This document shows, piece by piece, positions 48,884-59,324 of a stretch of DNA of 64,000 bases. The position numbers and the translations under genes are program-made. Origin of the DNA: Trichomonas vaginalis G3 (lineage: Eukaryota; Parabasalia; Trichomonadida; Trichomonadidae). The first letter of the stretch is position 1. Every line of letters starts with the position of its first letter. The stretch spans positions 30,100,082 through 30,164,081 of the forward strand of contig NC_067207.1 of NCBI RefSeq assembly GCF_026262505.1. The letters are read 5' to 3'. Under the pieces are notes generated by a model. It did no database searches. It had not been told where the DNA came from and saw nothing but the letters and a program-made list of their open reading frames with translations.

Positions 48884-49832
48884 TGTTGCATGCTAAGATC
48901 AGTCATAATGTAAACCTCTCAATTTTATTGTCGTGGGAAGTATCTCAATTCCTTCAAAAAAATTGAAAAACTATTTAATTTTAAAAATATAATACTTTTA
49001 ATTAGTTAATTAATTGGAGATATTTTTTAAAAATCACTTTTGATAATACTTTTGAGAACTTTAATTAAAAAAAATATATTCAAAAATATCCAGGATATCA
49101 AGAGGGAATTGTTCCTTATGAGGTATATAGTTATGATGTATACCTCATAAGGAACAATTCCCTCCTTAAAACGAGAAAACTTGTTCGAAATTGTTTATCA
49201 TTTCGAACAAGTTTTCTCGTTTTTAATAAGAAACTAAAGGCTATGAGGCACTGATTATATATTAGTGCCTCACAGCCTTTAGTTTCTAATAGATAGCTGG
49301 GAAACTTTCTCCAAATGATAAGTTATTCAGAGAAAGTTTCCCAGCTATCAAGAGGGAATTGTTCCTTATGAGGTATATAGTTATAATGTATACCTCATAA
49401 GGAACAATTCCCTCCTTAAAATCGTAGACATTTTTATACTTATTAATCAACCCTTCAAAATCATATTCCTCTGAAAAGTTATTTTATTAAAATTTAGAAT
49501 TTTAATAAATATAGAGTTTGAATTTCATACAATACCTATATATTTTCAATAATGGAATTTGAAAACCATTCTCAAAAGTTCTCAGAAAACCTTTTTTTCA
49601 TTAATTTTAAGAAATCTGAGTATTAAATTAAGTGATAAATTCGTTTGACACTACTTTAATTTTTAAATTCAAAAAATTATATGTGCTTCTTAAAATGACT
49701 CAAAAAAATTTTATTATAAAATAATATATAATATTAAAAATCCCACAACATTTTTTTACTTTACATAATCGTACTTCCTCGACGATTAATTTTCACTCAA
49801 TTTCTATCATTGACCGAACTAAGCATGCAACA
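48884..49832. mobile_element. 949-bp non-autonomous TIR element carrying a hairpin array
   Basis: The ends are TGTTGCATGCTAAGATCAGT at 48,884 and, inverted, TGTTGCATGCTTAGTTCGGT ending at 49,832. That is 22 bases with three mismatches. AAAC flanks both sides (48,880-48,883 and 49,833-49,836). Removing the element plus one AAAC restores the host frame (IVRQTSLFK) and matches the paralogue (IVRQTRLFN). There is no transposase. About one third of it is an array of five long hairpins (49,102-49,414). Confidence 0.85.
49102..49414. repeat. Hairpin array inside the 949-bp element, 250-bp period
   Basis: Hairpins with arms of 20-26 bp lie end to end: 49,102-49,164 (GAGGGAATTGTTCC type), 49,168-49,223 (AAAACGAGAAAACTTGTTCG), 49,229-49,287 (AGAAACTAAAGGCT), 49,292-49,349 (GATAGCTGGGAAACTTTCTC) and 49,352-49,414. 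The last is a copy of the first, displaced exactly 250 bases. Loops are 8-18 bases. Four hairpins per 250 bases is the same architecture as at 59.8-61.5 kb; the third hairpin is clearly related to the third there. Confidence 0.9.
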
Positions 49833-50177
49833 AAACAAGTTTATTCAAAGCCAAAAAGAAGGATAAAGGATTGTTATTTTGTATTTTAACAGTTATAAGT
49901 ACTTCACTCGTAGTTTTTTCAAATTTTACATACATATATTTTTTTATAGCTCTTTCAAATACAAATGCAAACATCTTAGCATTGGTTGTAAAGTTTTTTC
50001 AAACATTTTCAATTGTTTTGTATTTTGATGGAATACCCAAAATTTTAATTATCTACAAAGTTATTGGAGGGAAGATATTTCACTACATATCGATAATACT
50101 ATTATTTATTCTTGGATTTTTCTAAGGTAAAAAGGTAATATTTTTGGCCTAGGAAAAATTTTTATAAATACATATAA

Positions 50178-50380
50178 TGTCCCCCGTTTGTTGCTAAAAA
50201 AATCCGCCAGCTAAAAAACGGTTATTTTCCCTCAAAAAATGGCAAATCTGGTAGTTTTGGGTATCGCCCCCATCTAAAATGAGCATTTTTTGACACTCGA
50301 GTGTCAAATTCAATGTAATGGCTCAAGAGTGAGGTTGATTCCAGACTTCAATATGAGCATTTGAATCACATATGTGATCC
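50178..50380 (+). repeat. Dispersed repeat, copy 1
   Basis: Shares with 57,495-57,668 (inverted) TAATGTCC, AAAAAACGGTTATTT, CTCAAAAAA, CAAATCTG, AGTTTTG.GTATCGCCCCCAT, a TGACACTCGAGTGTCA-type palindrome, AGAGTGAG and CAGACTTC. It begins just past the point where the membrane-protein paralogue is truncated. Confidence 0.7.
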
Positions 50381-50561
50381 AGTGTTTACCCATATGGTTT
50401 TGTCTGGATCTCAAGAAATCTTATCAGATAATTTAGGATTAATTTATTTGAGGATCCCAATAAGTGATAAGAGCATCTTTAAGCTAAACCTAATGCAATC
50501 ATAATTTAAAAGTTAAAAAAATATTGACAATTATAATAATTTCAATTAAAAGATATTTATT

Positions 50562-50789
50562 TTAATGATGTTTTAAGTGAGGAATCAATTTTTTGGGAGT
50601 CTTTAGATTTGAAGTCTTTTCTTTGCTCATGGAATCAAAATCTGGTTTAAATTCATTCGGTGCCGATGTAACAGTAGCTTGCATAAATCTTAGCGTTTGT
50701 GCTTGATTTTTTTGCTGTGGTGTAACAATTGGAGCCTCTCCTTGCAAAACCATAATGGATGATTCATCACTTCCATTTTTTTTACCCAT
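50562..50789 (-). CDS. 75-residue Lys/Gln-rich small protein
   Basis: MGKKNGSDESSIMVLQGEAP, then QQKNQAQTLRFMQATVTSAP and a basic end (KTPKKLIPHLKHH). It looks like a genuine small polar protein in contrast to its AT-rich flanks. No family is recognised; the start is the second in-frame ATG, chosen because the sequence before it is hydrophobic AT-rich noise. Confidence 0.4.
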   Translation of the reverse strand: MGKKNGSDESSIMVLQGEAPIVTPQQKNQAQTLRFMQATVTSAPNEFKPDFDSMSKEKTSNLKTPKKLIPHLKHH

Positions 50790-52588
50790 TTCAAAAATAA
50801 TAATTTTACATGTTTTCAAAAAAGTTTGAATATAAAATGAGATGAACAAGGAAGTTTTGGCTATTCTATTATGCTGCGATAGTATGAGCAAAGATGAATA
50901 AAAATGATATCAAAAATTGAGAGTTTCTAATTTAAAATGTAGAGTTCATTTTCTCACTTTTTTTCCATAATTTTATTTTTTATATTCATTGGATTTTATT
51001 ATTATTAATAACAATAAATAATTGAATCTGTGTAAAAATGCTCTAATTTTATCTATATTTTGAAAAATTTGGATTTGCTGGAAATTTTTTTTTAAATGAC
51101 ATATAATTATTCGTTACATGCTGTTAGATTACACACTAGGCTATTGTAAATAGAATGCTGAATAAATTTATGAGCATTTGAGAGTTTTAAAATTCATGCA
51201 TAAATTTGTTTTTGATCGAATGAAGGATGAAGAAATTTGTGATAATCAAATTGTATTCCTTATTATTACAGATTATAAAAAGTACTGTTTTAATCAAATA
51301 CAATTAATATTCAAATTTGAAATTTTATTAATATGAAATCCAATACAATTCTCCTCTTTTTGATATTTGGTACATAACGTTTAGTTTGGATAGTGATGCC
51401 GATTTGGAAGATAATCCAAGATTTTCCAAAATCTAAAAAATGATATTTTCCTTGACGATTATTTTCTTGATTTTTTCATTTTCAAATTTTTTTTGGAATT
51501 TTTTATCTATCAAAACATCAGATCTTAATCGACGAAAACCTTTGTTTTTAGCTATTTAATCTATAGGCACCAAACACAGGTATTCCGGGAAAATGCAACT
51601 TGTAATTTTGAATGAATTCGGAAGAAATTGAGAGATGAGGAAGGAAAAAAGGAAGGAAATAAAAAAAAATCAAAATCTTATAATTTAGTTCCTTACATGA
51701 TTATATGCAAACTTCGTTCAACGAAAAAAATTTGTATAAGGTTTTTTCTCAAATAAAAAATACGTTTGAATTTCTTTTATATATAAATTTGAATAGAAAT
51801 CATGTAACAAGCAAATCATATTTTCCAGGAAAATAAAAAATTGAATACTCGATAGGATTTTTCTTGGTCGTAAATTGTTCTTTCATCTTAAACATATGCA
51901 AAACTTTATCTATCAACGCAATGGAATGACATACAACATGTTTGACTATTTATATATCAAACTTATTCAATACACAATCGTTTGTTAAATCATTATTGGA
52001 ACAAAGTCTCGTTCATTACACTTCTGCGTATTGGAAAATGCATAAAATTACATAGATCGGCAATACCATAACTATGGTAAAATGATTCCTGCTTGTTAGC
52101 CTTTCAGATACAAAAAAATCTTTATTTTACGATTGAACTAGTATTATTCTGATTAATTATCCAAATATGTTACAGATGTATTCCTTTTTATTCACTATTT
52201 TATAGAATTTTACATCCGAGATCAATTTCAATAATAAAGCGCATCAATTCGGCTATATACTTATTCAGATCCTGCTATATTTACTCTTGTGTTTGAATAA
52301 ACATAATTTTTATTTTACATCATATCTTCCTGAAAATCTTCCCAAACTTAAATAATTTACTTCCGAAATTGAAATTAACTTCCAAATCGGCATCACTAGT
52401 TTGGAACTACATATCAGATTTCTTTTCATTTTTACAAAATCGGATTAAAAAATTTTTTTTAAATATTAACCATGTTTGTATATATTTCATTGCTAATAAG
52501 TATGAGAGTTCTTTACATCTATTCAAAGCGAACTCGGAAATCATTTAATATCACAATGTAAACTATTCAAAATGTCTTCACGGTTTTT
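50790..52588. other. Long intergenic region, no gene seen
   Basis: About 1.8 kb of AT-rich DNA with no open frame of note, no long palindrome and no tRNA-like fold. Confidence 0.4.
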
Positions 52589-52598
52589 ATTTGTCTGT

Positions 52599-53715
52599 AG
52601 GGTTGTTAAAAATATCAAAAAATTAGCGTTTTGAAGACACCATGGTGTCTTATAATTTTTCCTTCCTTATTGGCGTGTAGAAATAAATGCGCCAATAGAT
52701 TGAAGAAGAAGAATTGTTTTTCTCTTAATGAACTTTAATCCTTTTGATATAAGAATATTAAAAACATTAATATAATTTCGATTTCGGAAATTACATTTTC
52801 AAATTTTTTGTCGATTCGGAAATAACAGGATCCCGCATCCAACACGCAACAACAAAACACAAAACACACTTTTTGATTCTTTCATCGTTTTAATCGTAAT
52901 TTATGTAATACATGATGTGGATAAATTTTACAAAAATAGAACCTATATTATATTTTTTTTTTTCAAAGATTCTTGCAAATCATCAAAAATAATTGTATTT
53001 TAAAAAACGATCAAATTATCCTTTCATTATTTTAAACTTAAATTAGTTTTTATGATTGACTAAAGCAATCATATTTATTCATCATTAAATAAACAAAAAA
53101 ATATTATTTGAGAGTTATTTCAAAAAAAACACATTGAATTTATTAATTTGTCTCAATTTCAGTATTATAAATTTTTATAATTTCAATATTTTGAAATACA
53201 CTTTTTAATATTTCAATATTTATGATATTTCAATGTATTAATTGGTCTCAAATTGAACTTCTCAAATATAAGTTGGCCTATTCAAATAATAAAATTAAAT
53301 AATATTTAAAATAATAAATAAAAGTGATTGAGGTCATAGCAAAACGGCTTTTTCAGTCATTAATTCTTAAAAATAAAAAGGGTAAAAACTAAATAAAATG
53401 GGTAAAATTCAATAGTGTCTGTGCTATCGTTCAATTTGAAGGGGTCTTTTGAAACCGCAAGACACATTGAATTTTTGAATAGTGTATTATGGTTTGACAG
53501 ACACCAATGAAAAAAATAAAATGATATTTATTTTAAATATATAAGATCCTTATATAAAATATAAATATTTTATCCTTTTATTTTCTTGTTTTAGAAATGT
53601 TTTTTATTGAAAAATCAATAAAACTAACTCCAAAATAAAATTTTTGATTTAAAGACACTATGATGACACCAGGCAAATCTTCCAAGACACCTATCGTCGG
53701 GAATCTAACAACCCT
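52599..53715. mobile_element. 1.1-kb non-autonomous TIR element (MULE-like)
   Basis: The ends are AGGGTTGTTA at 52,599 and TAACAACCCT ending at 53,715. The 10 bases ATTTGTCTGT lie directly on both sides (52,589-52,598 and 53,716-53,725). A 9-11-bp duplication with short terminal repeats is typical of Mutator-like elements, which occur in trichomonads. There is no coding content; GACACCATGGTGTC is an internal palindrome near 52,637. Confidence 0.8.
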
Positions 53716-53725
53716 ATTTGTCTGT

Positions 53726-54311
53726 AATCTGACTTCGTGAAGCGTTGGATTCAGAAGTATCTTTTCTGTTTTTTGATGTATTATCCGCTATCACGAATAT
53801 TCAAATATCAACATATTATGCATATATTTCTCATATCAAAGATTTTTGAAATTTTCAGATTTTTTTCGAAACCAATACATATCTTTTCTTATGATATTTA
53901 GAAAGCACCTTATGCAATAATTATATGTCACCATTATCAGCCGGAATTAGGTTTTCCGTTCAAAAGTTACGTTTCTGTCACCACCTATAAATCAAAATTT
54001 CACCAAAAAAGGGGTATACTCCCTGCTTGAATTGTGTTAGATACAAACTTTAAAAATTGCATTAAGTTAACTACTGTGATTCGGTCGGAGACTTTTCATA
54101 TCCAAGATATTTGCTATGATTGGGCAATCTTTTATGAAAAATCAGTTTGGTATCGACTTAGGCTCAACATTTGAAGGCTTTGACTTCAAATTTGTTAACC
54201 TATTTCAAAAAAAAAATTATTGATTTATGGGCCTATAATTGATTTATAAAAAAAGCATAATAAATAAATCAAATGTAGTTTTACTCATGTTGAATGAGAC
54301 TTTCTAAATGT
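53726..54311. other. Intergenic, no gene seen
   Basis: AT-rich spacer between the MULE-like element and the small Tyr/Pro-rich gene; no feature recognised. Confidence 0.4.
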
Positions 54312-54599
54312 CTACAAACGCTTGCGAGCTGCAGGTAACATCAAAGCAGTTCCCTTGCCACTCGTCTGCTCAGTAGGCTGGTTAGAAAACGTATTTTTAT
54401 GGCAATAAGAACCAAAGTTTACTTCACCATCTTGTGGTTCATAAGTATAGAACTGTTGTGGATATTCAAAATAGGTATTAATTGGAGCTTGAGACTCTTC
54501 AGTGTCGCCATAGTTGGCCACTTGGCTACCGCCCAAGTCGGGATAATAAGGATACCTCGAATTCATTTGAAATGATAACTCCTGGTTTTTGTAAATCAT
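54312..54599 (-). CDS. 95-residue Tyr/Pro/Gln-rich small protein
   Basis: MIYKNQELSFQMNSRYPYYP, then YFEYPQQFYTYEPQDGEVNF, CHKNTFSNQPTEQTSGKGTA and a basic end LPAARKRL. An internal ATG (MNSRYPYYPDL) is an alternative start. GC content is higher than in the flanks, which supports coding. No family is recognised. Confidence 0.5.
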   Translation of the reverse strand: MIYKNQELSFQMNSRYPYYPDLGGSQVANYGDTEESQAPINTYFEYPQQFYTYEPQDGEVNFGSYCHKNTFSNQPTEQTSGKGTALMLPAARKRL

Positions 54600-55179
54600 G
54601 GAAAAGATAAGAACGGTTTAATAGAAATAATAAAATGAAGTGATCATCAGCACAGGTTATTATACAATAGTGTTGAGAAAATAGTGTTTCAACACATTTG
54701 AATTTTGAAAAGTTTACAAAATCTTTGTTGACGACGCTTTCAAAAATTGAGAAAAATATAAAATATAATTAATAATGATTCAAGATCCTGATGATTCCTG
54801 GAACAATTGTTATGATCTACAAAAATTTTTGCCAAAAATGTTGTCAAAAAAAATGTACTCGGAAATATAATATTTTGCGCCTTCTTTGATGAGAAATAGA
54901 TCTTATTCAATTAGAGATAGTAAAATATGCTAATGAATCGTGATATTTCGATAAATTTAAATTTTCATTTTGCAAAACAATAGTTATTTTTGATCCCATG
55001 TGGTAGTAAAATAGCAACTGTAACATAATTGTTGTCAAATCTGAACTTTTTAAATTCTTTTTTGATTTGTTTAATATTTCTTGGTTATGTACTTGCTATG
55101 AAGTTAGCATGTAAGCAAGAAGTAAATAATATTTGTAATTGGCAATGATAATTATTTAAAAATTAATTAATATCTGCTG

Positions 55180-55622
55180 TAGGTTGGGTTCTAACTGTTA
55201 TTCTGATATTGGATAGGAGTTTGTAAATCTTGTTCAGTCTAAATTAAGATCTCTTTTAGCTTATCCAATGCTAAATGAAGGAACTTCAATTTTATGAAAA
55301 AATTTTTTTGGGGCCAAAGAGTAAATTATGACAGATTATATTGATGATAGAGTTATTAGTTTAGCATAATCTTGTTTGAAAAGATAGGCTTATTTTATTC
55401 AAATAAGTGAATGCAAAACAATTCCAAAAGATTTTTCTATGCATAAAGATTGAAAAAACAGCGTTCTGCTTTAGATTGTCAAACCTTATTTATAAATTAA
55501 GATGCTTTGGTTGAATTATATGTTTATGAATGAGAAATTTAATTAGATATTCATATTGAGAATTTTAATCTTGGTAAATGGTGTGTCATCATCAATGGTT
55601 AGATGTTGGTATGGTTTTAACT
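55180..55622 (+). pseudogene. Decayed coding remnant (tentative)
   Basis: One frame gives protein-like blocks (IMTDYIDDRVISLA, AYFIQISECKTIPKDFSMHK, IKMLWLNYMFMNEKFN) separated by single TAA, TAG or TGA codons. All of these are one C-to-T step from Gln or Arg codons. It may be an old pseudogene, but chance cannot be excluded. Family unknown. The rest of 54,600-55,786 shows nothing. Confidence 0.25.
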
Positions 55623-55786
55623 AAAATTTCTCAACAATATTAAGTTCATATTCATGAACATTTCATTAGTTTTTCATAAAATAATTAGACTAATGATACC
55701 TATCTATTTTTTCAATTCCATTTTTCAAAAATTCTTCCTTACATCGCTGAAAAAAAACGAGCAAAATTATCGTTCTAAGAAAACTT

Positions 55787-57318
55787 TTGCCAAATGAAAG
55801 GAAAGACCCGATTTCATTTGAAACTGAAGGCGGGGTCCTCGAAGAGGCGAAGGCTGCATTCAATTCAATGGCAGAAGTATTTACCAAAGAAAAAAGTTAT
55901 CAAAAATATCAATACGGAATTCAAAAGATGTTTGATTTTTTTAAAGATGATTATGATAAAAACATCAAACTTCTCACAATGGTTCAAGAAATGAATGCCC
56001 AAATTGTGTTCAATGCGACAAAAATCAATTTAATCATGAAATCAACATATTCTGACAGTGAATCCCTCACAAAACTCAAACAAGACTTTGATGATGCCAC
56101 AGCAATGGTCCAATCTATTCACAAATCAGAGATTCGCTCAAAAGAGATTTTAAAAACACTTAGAGAGCAATTAGCCCAATTAACTCAACAAGTACAAAGT
56201 GGACAAGCATTTAACTTCGGTACGCAAAACTCAATTTTTGAAATTTCACAAGATGTCAAAAATCTTCGAAATGAAAAGCAAAAAGATCATGATGAGCTTA
56301 CAAAAATCCAAGAATCGATTGATGCCGAAAATATTGGCATGAAAAGCGTTACAGAAGCCCAAGCAACACTTGAAAATACTTTAAATAAAGATACAAAGAC
56401 TCTTTCTCATGTAGACAAACGTCTTCAGACTCTTACAGCCGAAAACGAAGAAACAAGCAACGCAATTATCGAATTAAAGCCAATTGTAACCGATGTTTCA
56501 ACAAAAATTGAAAATGCAAAGAAAACAAAGAACGAACTTACAGAAAAAATCAATGTATTAAAGAATACGAAGACAGATGTTACTAATTCCTTCAATACAG
56601 TAAGAAACGAAGTGAAAGCAAGAAAAGACAGATTATCTCGACGAAAAGAGCATCTCAATGAGGTATTAAGATTCCAATCCCATAAGAATACGAGTATACA
56701 AGCCATAAAAGAGCAAATTACTGATATTGACAACGAAATTGAAGAATCAAAAACAGCATTAAAGGAATCCAATGATAAAAACAGTGAATTGGTCACAGCA
56801 TTGGAAGATGAGATGAAAAAGGCCGACCAAATTGCAGAAGAAAAAGCAAAAGTCCGAAATCAAATCAAAGAATTGCGACCAAAGATCGTCGAAGCAGCTT
56901 TAAAGGTTTCTTCCGAACAGAATGAGAAGATAGTGATGAATAGACAACTCAGCGGGGCTCAGGCTTCACTTGCAGAAGTAAATCAATTACAATATGAAGA
57001 AAAACATGCAATTCAAGAGATAAAGAACGCAACACAGACACTTAAGAGTGAAACTGCTACAATGAAGGGATCAATGCAATCAGATAAAGACAAAATCATC
57101 CAAATTTTCCAAGAAATTGATAAAACTCGGACATCGACCTTCAAATTGCAGGCATCCATCAATGCAATGAAAGATTCCGAGCTTGTGGCTGCTGAAGAGA
57201 ACGAAAGATTGATGAAAGAACATGCAAATCTGATGTCAAAATCAAATAGACAGACAGACTTATCGGAACAGCTCAGAGATGAAAGAAATAAGATTTTTAG
57301 TCAGATAAAGAGATACAT
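55787..57318 (+). pseudogene. CFAP58 (CCDC147)-like flagellar coiled-coil protein, truncated
   Basis: About 510 residues of coiled coil. KSYQKYQYGIQKMFDFFKDD followed by MVQEMNAQIVFNATKINLIM parallels the N-terminal part of CFAP58, an axonemal protein needed for flagella. The first in-frame ATG (55,868) falls inside the conserved region; upstream codons reach back to a TTG at 55,787, and an ATG at 55,794 is in another frame, so the start is damaged or shifted. After DERNKIFSQIK (about 57,310) the sequence becomes AT-rich repeat and stops at 57,355. CFAP58 normally has ~870 residues, so the last ~40 percent is missing. Confidence 0.65.
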
Positions 57319-57494
57319 CATATATCATGCGTGTTTGCACACTATATATAGTTAACCTTAAATTTAGTGTGTATATAGGTACTAAAATAAAATTCTTTGG
57401 TTTATTTAGATACCAAAACATGCTTCTAAAATCTCTTTTTTTAGAGGACAATGATAATTTTGTCACTTTTCCAGACGACAATAAAACATCCTCC

Positions 57495-57668
57495 AATTGA
57501 CCTTAGGGAAGTCTGAAATCACTCTCACTCTATAGCCAAAGCATTTGATTTGACACTCACGTGTCAGAAAACTGAACGTATTTGATGGGGGCGATACACA
57601 AAACTTTCAGATTTGTCGTTTTTTTGAGAGGAAATAACCGTTTTTTGCTGATTGGTGGACATTAATTG
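57495..57668 (-). repeat. Dispersed repeat, copy 2 (inverted relative to 50,178)
   Basis: The reverse complement matches 50,178-50,380 over about 190 bases with moderate divergence, including GTATCGCCCCCATC and a TGACAC-type palindrome. It lies just after the truncation of the CFAP58-like gene and before Polinton copy 2. Confidence 0.7.
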
Positions 57669-57985
57669 ATGCATATAATTAGAATTTACATATTATATAT
57701 AACAAAAAAAAAAAAAAAAAAAAAAGGTAGTGGGGCTTCCAGGCACTTCGTGCCCTCTAGCCCCGAAGATGTTTAGTATAAATGAAGTTTTTATTCGGAA
57801 AATTGTTAGTCTTCTGGTGTGAATTCGGAGGACTCTTCTTCTTCCTCCATTGCTTCTGGGAAGAAGCCTTCTTCTGGGTCGAAAACATTATATAATGTGT
57901 CGCTTTTCACAAATTATATATGTTTTCATGTTTTGTCACTTTTCTGTCACTTTTCAGGGAAAAACATTTTTATTATTATATATAA

Positions 57986-58804
57986 ATGAATTTTACAAAA
58001 CCACCGTTACCGTTCTTTGGAAATAAGAGTAGATGTAAAGATATTATATTGAGAGAACTTAAGAAACTACCGAATGGTCTAACATTTGTAGATTTGTTCG
58101 GTGGAAGTTTCTATATATCCCATTTGTGCCATATAATATTCCCAGACTCAAAGATTATATGCAATGACTTCGACAACTATATGGACCGTCTCAAACATAT
58201 TCCAGACACTAACAAAATATTGAGTGAGTTAAAAGAAAAGATACCTATAGGTAAGATGGAACGTATACCATTAGATAACAAAAATATTGTGAGAGAGGTT
58301 TTGAAAAAAGCAGAATATATAGACTGGGATAGTATATCTGCTAGACTATTATATAGTGGTGCTATAAGAGTTCATGACATTGAAACACTTATGTCAAAAG
58401 TTTTATATCTTAACTATACAAATGTTTTCAAAGAGGACATAGAAAAATATATTGAGGGTATAGAGTTTGTGAGATGTCATTGGACAGATTTGTATGAAAA
58501 ATATAAAGACAAGGAAAATGTTTTCTTTATAGTGGACCCGCCGTTCTATAACACATGGGATTTTCAATACCAAGTAGACTGGACTCTGAGAGACTCTTTA
58601 GAAACTTTAGACGTTTTACATAACTGTCCATGCTTTTACTTTACATCCGATAAAAGTGGTTTGGAAACCGTTATGGGATGGTTAGAGGACATACATGACT
58701 ATGAGTTTATATATGACAAGATAGAATATGAGAGAGGTCCTATAAACTGGAGAAAGTGTCATAACAAAGAAATTTTATTAGTAAGTAAATGTGGTTTGAA
58801 ATAG
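57986..58804 (+). CDS. Dam-like adenine methyltransferase (copy 2)
   Basis: 272 residues, intact, with about ten substitutions relative to 20,921-21,739 (for example HTIF to HIIF, NNIL to NKIL, NRRK to NWRK). FVDLFGGSFY and VDPPFYNT are unchanged, so the enzyme could be active if transcribed. The upstream TTTTTATTATTATATATAA motif is kept. Confidence 0.88.
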   Translation: MNFTKPPLPFFGNKSRCKDIILRELKKLPNGLTFVDLFGGSFYISHLCHIIFPDSKIICNDFDNYMDRLKHIPDTNKILSELKEKIPIGKMERIPLDNKNIVREVLKKAEYIDWDSISARLLYSGAIRVHDIETLMSKVLYLNYTNVFKEDIEKYIEGIEFVRCHWTDLYEKYKDKENVFFIVDPPFYNTWDFQYQVDWTLRDSLETLDVLHNCPCFYFTSDKSGLETVMGWLEDIHDYEFIYDKIEYERGPINWRKCHNKEILLVSKCGLK

Positions 58805-58920
58805 GACTACTTGTTTTAGGTTTTTTCCATTGTGTCATTTATTTATTTGACGTGGCAGAAAAGTACAGAGAATATGAAGATGAACCAATGCCTGCAAATG
58901 TTCAGCATATGTACTCGTAA
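58789..58920 (+). CDS. 43-residue membrane peptide (copy 2)
   Basis: Same position and frame as 21,724-21,855, overlapping the methyltransferase end. Changes are Arg to Lys and Tyr to His; the frame is preserved. Confidence 0.6.
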   Translation: MWFEIGLLVLGFFHCVIYLFDVAEKYREYEDEPMPANVQHMYS

Positions 58921-58943
58921 GAGATATTTTTATCTAATATTAA

Positions 58944-59306
58944 ATGGACGCACAGAACTTAGCGAATGCACAGCAACCTGGACAACCAAACCCAGAGAAT
59001 ATTCCAAATGAAGTTAGAATACAAACTGCAATGGCAAACTATGGTCAAGTGCCAACAGATGTACAAATGCAAACTGCCATGTCAAATGACGCTGCGTTAG
59101 GTTTGCCACCATGGTATGCAAATATGAGATGGAAAGAGTTTTATACAAACCCTGAAGTGGGATATAAACAACTTTATGCAGATGACGCGAACACAGGAGT
59201 TGACCCAGAATATGTTTTCTACCAGAGGAGAAACAGAATGTATGAGCTCCAGTTAAAGAATGCTATGGAACTCAACAGGAAACGTAAGAGACTAGGCGGA
59301 TATTAG
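58944..59306 (+). CDS. 120-residue element protein (copy 2)
   Basis: Identical to the 21,879 copy except for the last residue (LGGY instead of LGGH). The promoter-like motif TTTTTATCTAATATTAAATG is kept. Confidence 0.68.
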   Translation: MDAQNLANAQQPGQPNPENIPNEVRIQTAMANYGQVPTDVQMQTAMSNDAALGLPPWYANMRWKEFYTNPEVGYKQLYADDANTGVDPEYVFYQRRNRMYELQLKNAMELNRKRKRLGGY

Positions 59307-59324
59307 ATTTTTACATATAGTAAA

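Larger units (their letters stand above)
48720..50125 (+). pseudogene. Paralogue of the split membrane protein, interrupted and truncated
   Basis: ATG at 48,720 (MNFNVVILVTGIIKSRCHLS) aligns with the 20,218 copy through CIPFMYVFTSIVRQ. A 949-bp element then interrupts it at 48,884-49,832, and it resumes with SLFKAKKKDKGLLFCILTVI up to FHYISIILLFILGF. It stops at 50,123, where the other copy continues for 170 more residues. DNA after about 50,125 is a dispersed repeat. One copy of this gene is broken by the Polinton-like element, this one by a small transposon. Confidence 0.8.

Noticed and set aside
10845..53695. Recurring 8-mer CTATCGTC (about 10,845, 18,575, 18,689, 42,943 on the minus strand, and 53,690)
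   Set aside because: Five occurrences in 64 kb on both strands is not far from chance, and flanking bases differ; no consistent position relative to genes.
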